NCBI GenBank assembly: GCA_964345695.1
Contig: CAYFSC010000093.1
Coordinates: 1 to 11,890 of the forward strand
Reading direction: 5' to 3'
Source of the DNA: CAYFSC01 sp964345695
GTDB taxonomy: Bacteria > Bacteroidota > Rhodothermia > Rhodothermales > Salinibacteraceae
Length of the DNA: 11,890 nt
Both the position numbers and the translations under genes were made by a program. The notes beneath the pieces were generated by a model, which saw only the letters and a program-made list of their open reading frames with translations, had not been told where the DNA came from and did no database searches. This document shows positions 1 through 6,048 of this stretch, piece after piece; the stretch's first letter is position 1, and each line of letters opens with the position of its first letter.

Positions 1-1945
1 AGGACGCAGGCGCCACCTCCGGCGTCGCTTCTTCTTCTTCGAGGTCGGGACGCGCGACCTCCACCGGCGTCCCGAACAGGCGAAGGGCCAGCGACAGGAG
101 GACGGCTCCCACGAGCAGTCCGACCCACCACGGCATGCCGAAACCGGCGGGCAGTGTCCCCAAGAGCAGGGCCACGAGGCCGACGCTCATGGCGTACGGA
201 AGCTGCGTGCGCACGTGCTCGATGTGGTCGCAGCCCGAGGCCATGGAGGACAGGATCGTCGTGTCGGAGATGGGCGAGCAGTGGTCGCCCCACACCGAAC
301 CGGCCAGGACGCACGAGACCGACGAGTAGATGATGTGGTAGTGCGCGGGATCGTCCATGTTGTTGGCCACGAGCACCGCCCAGGCAAGGGGCACCACGAG
401 CGGCATCAGAATGCCCATTGTGCCCCAGCTCGATCCGGTGGCGAAGGCCGTCGCCGCGGCGAGGACGAAAACGATGGCCGGAACGGTTCCGGCAGGCAGC
501 GTCTCGCCGAGGATGGAGGTCAGGTAATCGGCTGTGTGCAGCACCTCGGTGATGGAGGAGAGCGACCACGCCAAGACGAGGATGATCATGGCGAAGAGCA
601 TCGACTTGAGGCCGGCGTACCACGCCTCGACGGTCTCTTCCAGGGTCAGGATGCGCTGCCCGAGGGAGAGAAGGGCGGCGGCCACCACGCCCAGCAGCGA
701 TCCCCACATGAGCGCGGCGTAGGAGTCGGCCTCGCCGATGATGTCGCGGAGCGGGGCGTCGTACCCGACCACGTTGGCGCCCGTCACGTACAGTCCGGCA
801 AGCACGCCGCCGACAAGCACAGTGACCGGAATCACGGCGTTGAACGCCCGGCGCGGGGTGCCCTCCGGCGGCTCCAGTTCTTCTCCCTCCGCGGCGGCCG
901 CGTCGACCTTGGCCTCGTCGCCGAGCACCTTCCCGGTTTCGCGCGCCCGCTTCTCGGCGCGGTACATGGCGCCGAAGTCGCGCTTCGAGTTGGCCACGAC
1001 GAACACAAAATACAGCGCCAGCAGCGGGTAGAAGCTATACGGAATGCTGCTCAGAAAAATGGAGTACGCCGACTGACTGAAGCCCTCGATGCCCGCCACG
1101 GCCGTGCCCACCAGCCCGACCTCGTAGCCGATCCAGGTCGTCACGAACGCGAGGCACGACACCGGCGCCGCCGTCGAGTCGACGATGTACGCCAGCTTCT
1201 CGCGCGAGATGCGCAGCCGATCGGTGACGGGCCGCATCGTGTTGCCTACGACGAGCGTGTTGGCGTAGTCGTCGAAGAAAATGCCCAGTCCCATCACGCC
1301 GGTGGCCACCTGCCCACGCCGCGAGTCGCTGGCCCATCCTGTGATGCGGTCGACGATGCCGAACGTGCCTCCGTTCTTCGAGATGATGCCCACCATCCCG
1401 CCGATCATCAGCGAGAACAGGATGATGGCCGCGTGGCTCTCGTCCGCCAGCGCGTTCAGGACGTGCACCTGAAACGCATCGAGCAACCCCTGGAAGAGTC
1501 CGCCCAGGGAGAATCCGGCGGCGACGAACGCGCCGATCCACACGCCGAAGAAGAGCGCCGGCACCACGCGCCGAAACGCCAGCGCCATGCCGATGGCCAG
1601 CAGCGGCGGCACGATGGACAGCCATCCTGGAATCGCGCGCGTCGTGGCCTCTCGCAGCACGGTTTCGCCCCCGACCACCTCCACCGTCGCCGATCCACTC
1701 GACGCAGCCGTCGCCTCTTCGGTCGTCCACGCGCTCTGCTCGGCGTCGTACGAAAGCGGCGTTGTCCGGTCGCCGACGCGCACCGTTGGCGCGCCCTGCG
1801 CGGCGAGCGACGAGTCGCCCGGCACCGTCACCGAGAACTCGATGCCCGTAAGCACGAGGTCCGGGACGTCCACCGTTTTCGATTGTTGCGCATGAACAGT
1901 CCCCACCGTGAGCAGCACACAGAGAAACGTGAGAACGGTGCGCAT
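1..1945 (-). CDS. nhaC: NhaC-family Na+/H+ antiporter with exported N-terminal domain (3' end cut by window edge)
   Basis: Inner-membrane antiporter of the NhaC family, which exchanges Na+ (in some members other solutes) for protons in pH and salt homeostasis. The frame is open for 648 codons from the ATG at 1945 to the left edge with no stop. Family motifs are clear: GIFFDDYANTLVVGNTMRP at about 221-239, ATGSSWGTMGILMP at 502-515 and GDHCSPISDTTILSS at 553-567. About 10-12 hydrophobic segments lie between residues 106 and 625. Residues 1-20 look like a signal peptide ending in HAQ. They are followed by about 80 polar residues (21-102) before the first membrane helix, probably an extracytoplasmic domain. 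The signal peptide supports this start; no Shine-Dalgarno is visible. After the last helix comes an acidic tail (DLEEEEATPE), so little is missing. The family is secure; the transported substrate is not proven. Confidence 0.93.
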   Translation of the reverse strand, partial: MRTVLTFLCVLLTVGTVHAQQSKTVDVPDLVLTGIEFSVTVPGDSSLAAQGAPTVRVGDRTTPLSYDAEQSAWTTEEATAASSGSATVEVVGGETVLREATTRAIPGWLSIVPPLLAIGMALAFRRVVPALFFGVWIGAFVAAGFSLGGLFQGLLDAFQVHVLNALADESHAAIILFSLMIGGMVGIISKNGGTFGIVDRITGWASDSRRGQVATGVMGLGIFFDDYANTLVVGNTMRPVTDRLRISREKLAYIVDSTAAPVSCLAFVTTWIGYEVGLVGTAVAGIEGFSQSAYSIFLSSIPYSFYPLLALYFVFVVANSKRDFGAMYRAEKRARETGKVLGDEAKVDAAAAEGEELEPPEGTPRRAFNAVIPVTVLVGGVLAGLYVTGANVVGYDAPLRDIIGEADSYAALMWGSLLGVVAAALLSLGQRILTLEETVEAWYAGLKSMLFAMIILVLAWSLSSITEVLHTADYLTSILGETLPAGTVPAIVFVLAAATAFATGSSWGTMGILMPLVVPLAWAVLVANNMDDPAHYHIIYSSVSCVLAGSVWGDHCSPISDTTILSSMASGCDHIEHVRTQLPYAMSVGLVALLLGTLPAGFGMPWWVGLLVGAVLLSLALRLFGTPVEVARPDLEEEEATPEVAPAS

Positions 1946-1958
1946 GGCGGAAGTGCAG

Positions 1959-1972
1959 GTTGTGCGTTGTGC
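1959..1972. repeat. 7-base tandem repeat (GTTGTGC twice)
   Basis: Two perfect head-to-tail copies of GTTGTGC lie 14 bases upstream of the nhaC start, in its leader, and 32 bases from the assembly gap. On the nhaC strand this reads GCACAAC twice. A two-copy heptamer could be chance, but other spacers in this window show the same 7-base period. Confidence 0.5.
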
Positions 1973-2004
1973 AAGGTGAACGACTCGGCGTGGAACCGGA
2001 ACTC

Positions 2005-2104
2005 NNNNNNNNNNNNNNNNNNNNNNNNNNNNNNNNNNNNNNNNNNNNNNNNNNNNNNNNNNNNNNNNNNNNNNNNNNNNNNNNNNNNNNNNNNNNNNNN
2101 NNNN
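2005..2104. other. Assembly gap of 100 Ns
   Basis: Exactly 100 N bases occupy the spacer between upp and nhaC. A round 100 is the usual placeholder for a scaffold join of unknown length, so the true distance, and anything encoded there, is unknown. The visible flanks (1946-2004 and 2105-2110) hold no gene. The promoter of nhaC and the terminator of upp may lie within the gap. Confidence 0.97.
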
Positions 2105-2110
2105 CCGAAC

Positions 2111-2743
2111 TCAGTCGCCGCGCGTGCCGAAGATGCGGTCGCCGGCGTCGCCGAGGCCCGGGCGGATGAACGCGTTGTCGTCGAGCTCGCGGTCGAGTGT
2201 GGCGGCCACGATGGCCACGTCGGGATGCTCGTCTTGCAGTCGCGCGACGCCTTCCGGGGCCGCGACCAGGCAGGCAAACGTGAGGTCGGTGGCGCCGTGC
2301 TCCTTGAGGTGGTCGAGCGCGAACGACGCACTGCCGCCGGTCGCCAGCATCGGATCGACGACAAACACGCGGGCCGAATCAATCCCTTCGGGAAGATTGC
2401 TGTAGTAGTCGATGGGCCGATACGTCTCCTCGTCGCGCTGCATGCCGAGATGCCCCACGCGCGCCTCGGGCAGAAAGCGGATAAAGCCGTCGACCATGCC
2501 GAGGCCCGCCCGCATGATCGGCACCACGATCATCTCCTTCTCGATCGCGTAGCCCGTCGTCTCTTCGAGCGGCGTCTCGATAGGCACCGTCTCCAACTCG
2601 ATGTCGTGCAGGGCCTCATACGCCAGAATCGCTGCGGCGTCGGAGACGGTGGCGCGGAACTCCCCGTGCGGGGTTTCCTTGCGCCGCAAAATCGTCAGGT
2701 CGCGCTTCAGAACGGGATGATCGACGATCGTGATATCTTGCAT
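2111..2743 (-). CDS. upp: Uracil phosphoribosyltransferase
   Basis: Cytosolic pyrimidine-salvage enzyme that makes UMP and pyrophosphate from uracil and PRPP. The 210-residue product matches the usual family length of about 208-210. The PRPP-binding loop VFVVDPMLATGGS is at 126-138, PIMRAGLGMVDG at 75-86, and the uracil-contacting C-terminal segment GLGDAGDRIFGT at 196-207. The frame stays open upstream to 2887, but MQDITIVDHPVLKRDL is the normal beginning of the family, so the ATG at 2743 is chosen; the extra upstream residues look non-native. The stop is TGA at 2111-2113, seven bases from the assembly gap. It lies 179 bases downstream of the AGCS symporter gene, so it probably has its own promoter, though I found no convincing one. 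All key motifs are intact. Confidence 0.97.
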   Translation of the reverse strand: MQDITIVDHPVLKRDLTILRRKETPHGEFRATVSDAAAILAYEALHDIELETVPIETPLEETTGYAIEKEMIVVPIMRAGLGMVDGFIRFLPEARVGHLGMQRDEETYRPIDYYSNLPEGIDSARVFVVDPMLATGGSASFALDHLKEHGATDLTFACLVAAPEGVARLQDEHPDVAIVAATLDRELDDNAFIRPGLGDAGDRIFGTRGD

Positions 2744-2811
2744 GGTGGACGGTACGAGAAAAGTCCTACGGGCGGATCTGATGAAGCCGTGAGGCGCGCC
2801 TTTTTGCGTGC

Positions 2812-2825
2812 GGATTCGGGATTCG
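2812..2825. repeat. 7-base tandem repeat (GGATTCG twice)
   Basis: Two perfect adjacent copies of GGATTCG lie 68 bases upstream of the upp start. The GATTCG core is found inverted, as CGAATC, at 2887-2892 in the neighbouring heptamer array of the same spacer. Confidence 0.5.
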
Positions 2826-2880
2826 CAAAACGTCATTCGTGAGGGGACATTTCCCGGCGTTCCGGAGCCGCACACCGTAC

Positions 2881-2908
2881 AGGTCACGAATCACAGGTCA
2901 CGCGTCAC
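2881..2908. repeat. Degenerate heptamer array, four units of NNNTCAC
   Basis: Four consecutive 7-base units all end in TCAC: AGGTCAC occurs as units 1 and 3, GAATCAC as unit 2 and GCGTCAC as unit 4. Viewed as 14-base units, the two copies match at 12 of 14 positions. On the gene strand the units read GTGANNN. The array starts 14 bases after the AGCS symporter stop codon and lies 137 bases upstream of upp. Confidence 0.65.
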
Positions 2909-2922
2909 GCGCCTTCTTCCTT

Positions 2923-4710
2923 TCAGCGCTTGTTCTCTTCTTTCGCCCGGCGAGCGGGTTCGACGTTGCTACGCCAGGCCTCCCGCTCGAAGTAGTCGTC
3001 CATGATCTCCTTCAGCTTGCCGGAGAGGGCGACGATGGCGATCAGGTTCGGGATGATCACGAGCCCGAGCGCGATGTCGCCGATGGCCCACACGGTAGCG
3101 AGCGGCGCGATGCCGCCGAGGAAGTTAATGAGCACGAACACGCCCTTGTACGGAAGGACCGCGTTCTCGCCAAAGAGATAGATGGCGCAGCGGTCGCCGT
3201 AGTAGCTCCATGAGATGGACGTCGAGATGGCGAAAAGCAGGACGCTGAGCACGACGATGCCGCCGCCCCAGCCTCCCAGCGGCGAGAGTCCGCGGGAGAA
3301 CGCAAGCTGCGTGAGCGGCGCCCCTGACTCGACGGCCGGACCGTACAGGCTTTCGTATTCGGTGCCGTCATCGGCCACGGCCACGCCCCGATCGGGGTAG
3401 AACGTGCCGGAGAACGGATTCTGGAAGTCGGCGGCCGCCTCGCAGTCGCCCTGGCAATCGGTGTAGAAGCGATCGACGACGGCGTCATTCCAGGCGAACT
3501 CGGGCGTGCCCGGGTCGACCTGTGCCTCGCCGTCGACAAAGCGGATCTCGGCCGGGGGGTCGTTGCTGGCGATGAGTCCGCCCTCGCCCTCCACGCGGTA
3601 GGTGACGGCCCCGGCGTCGAGGTCGAGCTGCGTCGGCACGGCATCGTTCCACACGCCGGTGACGACGATGACGAGCCCCGTGATCGAGCACACGATGATC
3701 GTGTCAATGAACGGCTCCAGAAGCGCGACGGCACCTTCCGAAACGGGCTCGTCCGTCTTGGCCGCCGAGTGGGCAATGGGCGCCGACCCCTGCCCGGCCT
3801 CGTTCGAGAAGAGCCCGCGCTGCACGCCGTACACCATCGTGAGCATGAAGATGCCGGCCCCCGTGCCCGCCACCCCTGAGGTGGGATTGAAGGCATCGGT
3901 AAAAACGGTGGCGATCGCGCCCGGCACGCTTCCCCAGTTGAGCCCGAGGATGACGAGCCCGCCCAGCACGTAGATGCCGGCCATAACCGGCGCCACAATG
4001 CCCGTGACCTTCCCGATCCGCGTCACGCCGCCGATGATGACGACAGCGATGAGGGCGGCCACGATGGCGGCCACGATCACCTTCATGGTGAACACGTCTA
4101 GGCCGAAGACCCCACTGTAGGCCGCCATCGTGTCGGCGACGGTGTTGGCCTGGTTGGCGTTGCCGGTCAGGAAGGACGTGATCATGAGCATGCCCGCGAA
4201 AAACACCGCCATCCACGTCCAGTTCGACCCAAGCCCCTTCTCGATGTAGTACATCGGCCCGCCGGACACCGTCCCGAGCCAGCTCGGCCCGTCGCCCTCG
4301 CCGGCCAGTTCCACATCGCGGTAGTACTGCGCCAGCGTGACCTCGCTGAACTTGGTTGCCATGCCCAGGACGGCTGTCACCCACATCCACATCAGCGCAC
4401 CGGGGCCGCCGTAGTGAATGGCCAGGGCCACGCCGGCAATGTTGCCAATGCCGACCGTCGCGGAGAGTGCCGTCGTCAGCGCCTGAAAGTGAGGGACGTC
4501 ACCGGGTTCGTCCGGGTCGTCGTACTTGCCCGAGGTGACGGCGAAGCCGTGGAAAAGGCGCCGGAACTGAACGAAGCCCAGCCGAAAGGTGAGGTACAAT
4601 CCGGTGCCGAGCAGGAGGATGACGACAATCGGGATGTCGTTGCCCGTGCCCGTCGGGATGCCCTCCCCCCAGACATACTGGATGAGCGTGTCTACAGTAC
4701 TTTGCAGCAT
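2923..4710 (-). CDS. Sodium:alanine/glycine symporter, AGCS family, with enlarged extracytoplasmic loop
   Basis: Multi-pass inner-membrane carrier that takes up a small neutral amino acid (alanine or glycine in characterised members) with Na+. The family signature is at 79-110 (TALSATVGIGNIAGV, then GGPGALMWMW), and a second conserved block RGLFSNEAGQGSAPIAHSA is at 298-316. At 595 residues it is longer than the usual 450-490. The extra length is a hydrophilic stretch at about 356-465, between two membrane segments, rich in Asp and Glu and carrying a close Cys pair (C419, C423). I infer it faces outward, since it follows a membrane helix and contains a likely disulfide. The C-terminal tail is basic and charged. 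The ATG at 4710 is the natural start; no Shine-Dalgarno is seen. It is preceded by a 243-base spacer with a candidate promoter. Confidence 0.95.
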   Translation of the reverse strand: MLQSTVDTLIQYVWGEGIPTGTGNDIPIVVILLLGTGLYLTFRLGFVQFRRLFHGFAVTSGKYDDPDEPGDVPHFQALTTALSATVGIGNIAGVALAIHYGGPGALMWMWVTAVLGMATKFSEVTLAQYYRDVELAGEGDGPSWLGTVSGGPMYYIEKGLGSNWTWMAVFFAGMLMITSFLTGNANQANTVADTMAAYSGVFGLDVFTMKVIVAAIVAALIAVVIIGGVTRIGKVTGIVAPVMAGIYVLGGLVILGLNWGSVPGAIATVFTDAFNPTSGVAGTGAGIFMLTMVYGVQRGLFSNEAGQGSAPIAHSAAKTDEPVSEGAVALLEPFIDTIIVCSITGLVIVVTGVWNDAVPTQLDLDAGAVTYRVEGEGGLIASNDPPAEIRFVDGEAQVDPGTPEFAWNDAVVDRFYTDCQGDCEAAADFQNPFSGTFYPDRGVAVADDGTEYESLYGPAVESGAPLTQLAFSRGLSPLGGWGGGIVVLSVLLFAISTSISWSYYGDRCAIYLFGENAVLPYKGVFVLINFLGGIAPLATVWAIGDIALGLVIIPNLIAIVALSGKLKEIMDDYFEREAWRSNVEPARRAKEENKR

Positions 4711-4762
4711 GAACTCAGTGGCTTATCAGAGCAAGTCGACGGTTCTGCAATTCCCACCCGTA

Positions 4763-4784
4763 GGCCCTCCGCACACGGGGGACC
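4763..4784 (-). other. Stem-loop in the AGCS leader
   Basis: On the gene strand the arms GGTCCCCCG and CGGAGGGCC flank a TGTG loop. This gives a nine-position RNA stem with one A-C mismatch and one G-U pair. It lies 52 bases upstream of the AGCS start, inside the leader implied by the promoter candidate at 4900-4928. No U-tract follows, so it is not a standard terminator. I could not match it to a known riboswitch, including the glycine riboswitch. Confidence 0.4.
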
Positions 4785-4813
4785 CGGCGACGCAAGGGGC
4801 GAGGGGGTGGGGG
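4777..4813 (+). other. G-rich tract, potential G-quadruplex
   Basis: Four runs of four or five G lie on the plus strand at 4777-4781, 4796-4799, 4803-4807 and 4809-4813, with loops of 14, 3 and 1 bases. The plus strand is the template strand for the AGCS gene. The last three runs recur every 6-7 bases, so the tract also looks like a degenerate heptamer repeat (4796-4816). Confidence 0.4.
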
Positions 4814-4899
4814 AGAATCACGAGGAGAACGCAGGTGGGATGCGACTACAACTGTACAGCGCGCAGTGGCGCTGCCGCAGGCGGTGATAAGAACGTCGC

Positions 4900-4928
4900 A
4901 ATATAGCGGGTGTGAGGGATCTACGCAA
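4900..4928 (-). promoter_or_regulatory. Candidate sigma70-like promoter for the AGCS gene
   Basis: On the minus strand, TATATT (4905-4900) matches five of six bases of the -10 consensus. It lies exactly 17 bases downstream of TTGCGT (4928-4923), which matches three of six at -35. Transcription would begin near 4893 and give a leader of about 180 bases. The element also resembles the Bacteroidota -7 box TAnnTTTG with one T missing. This is pattern matching only. Confidence 0.35.
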
Positions 4929-4955
4929 CCGGTCGGAACCGACCCCGGCGCGGTT
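4927..4955 (-). other. Stem-loop just after the membrane-protein stop codon
   Basis: GGTCGG and CCGACC (4931-4944) form an inverted repeat with a 2-base centre, so the realistic hairpin is five pairs with a four-base loop. An outer pair of arms, AACCG and CGGTT, extends it to 4927-4955. It begins within ten bases of the TAA at 4954-4956 and could aid termination or mRNA stability, but there is no U-run. It abuts the candidate -35 box of the next gene. Confidence 0.35.
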
Positions 4956-5895
4956 ACAGGGCCGGGGAGTCCTCTTCGCCGGCAACCGACTCGACGACGC
5001 GGTCGATGGACTTCTGCTCCACATTCAGGTGCTGGGACTGCTCCACGGCCGGGGTCACGTAGTTGTAGGCCAGCGTGAGCCCGACGGCGAACAGCGCCGC
5101 TCCGATGCCGAGCGCCGCGTCGACGTAGTGCGGCGCAGCCAGGGCGAGGCGAATCATGACCGTGGAGGCGGCAAAGCCAAAGTTGCGGAAGACAATGTGG
5201 TATTCGGCGCCGTACCGGATCGAGATCAGCACGATCAGCACGTCACTGAAGATGAGTACAGTGTAGAACACGTTGAAGACCGGGATCGCCGTGCCTTCGG
5301 TGACGAACGTCAGTCCGGTATACACGCCGAGCCCCAGGAAAATGAGCAGGAGCCCGTTGGCCAGCAGCTTCTTGGTCAATACGAAGCGGTGCTGGTCGGC
5401 TTCCGTCTCGGTGATGGGCTGGTGCTGTTGCAGCTTGTAGAACACGCCAGTGATGGTGAACACGAGCAGTGCTCCCACGGCGTCCGACACGATGAACTGC
5501 ACGGCCTGGCGCGCAGTGTCGTCCTTGAGCGACCACGAGATCGGCTCCTCAAAGTACACCAACTCTTTGAAGGACTGGCGCAGTAGGATCAGCGAGAAGA
5601 TTTCGAACTGCTTGCCCAGCGTGTTGGCCACGCTCGTGGCGAGCCCAAAGACGAGCTCGACAACCTCCACGACGAGGAAGAGGGTGAACGCGACGTCGAA
5701 CGCGTAAAAGTGGTTGGTAGGCAGCCCGGAGAGGGCTGGCGGCAGCATCCCCTGCCGGTTCAGCTCAATCACGAGAAGCGCCAGGAAGAAGCTACTGGTG
5801 ATGACCGTGGCAATGAACTTGCGCGCCGTTCGACCGTCGTGGCGCCGGTCCATCGCGTCGAAGAGCCGGCCGTTGAGGTGGAGAAGCGTGGTCAT
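4954..5895 (-). CDS. Multi-pass membrane protein of unknown function
   Basis: I do not recognise the family. The 313-residue product has about six or seven hydrophobic segments. Counted from the ATG at 5895, they lie near 27-45, 64-85, 134-152, 177-194, 207-226, 238-254 and 260-280. Basic and acidic residues sit within or beside some helices: FDVAFTLFLVVEVVEL at 66-81, followed by a segment containing LLRQSFKEL at 104-112. Superficially this recalls a four-helix voltage-sensor arrangement, but I see no regular Arg spacing and do not claim it. The C-terminal 35 residues are hydrophilic and acidic. The frame is open to a GTG at 5943, but the added 16 residues look unconserved and the ATG at 5895 is preferred. 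Spacers of 153 bases upstream and 243 downstream suggest an independent transcript. Confidence 0.85.
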   Translation of the reverse strand: MTTLLHLNGRLFDAMDRRHDGRTARKFIATVITSSFFLALLVIELNRQGMLPPALSGLPTNHFYAFDVAFTLFLVVEVVELVFGLATSVANTLGKQFEIFSLILLRQSFKELVYFEEPISWSLKDDTARQAVQFIVSDAVGALLVFTITGVFYKLQQHQPITETEADQHRFVLTKKLLANGLLLIFLGLGVYTGLTFVTEGTAIPVFNVFYTVLIFSDVLIVLISIRYGAEYHIVFRNFGFAASTVMIRLALAAPHYVDAALGIGAALFAVGLTLAYNYVTPAVEQSQHLNVEQKSIDRVVESVAGEEDSPAL

Positions 5896-6048
5896 CGGTC
5901 GCACCCGCGCTGCTAATGAAGAAGCTGTTACATCGTACGGCACGCGTTACAGGCGTCCTGCGGCGTCCAGGTTCATGGTTGGCGCAGAGTCTCCACAAAC
6001 GTCACATTCGCGCTGCGAGAACGCGAGTGAGGGGCGTGAATGCCGGGG

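Noticed and set aside
1996..2110. Similar GAACTC sequence on both sides of the N gap, as if contig ends overlap
   Set aside because: Only six bases match, and the longer flanks differ; chance is enough to explain it.
2792..2804. GC palindrome followed by five T on the plus strand, like a terminator
   Set aside because: The palindrome GGCGCGCC has no loop, so it makes a poor hairpin, and no plus-strand gene precedes it.
215..2842. Very long plus-strand open frame (875 codons) crossing the N gap
   Set aside because: It is the antisense shadow of nhaC and upp, runs through Ns, and is rich in Arg, His and Gly with no family motif, as expected in GC-rich DNA.
5896..5943. Longer start (GTG at 5943) for the unknown membrane protein
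   Set aside because: The added 16 residues look like spacer translation, and an ATG at 5895 lies close before the first hydrophobic segment.
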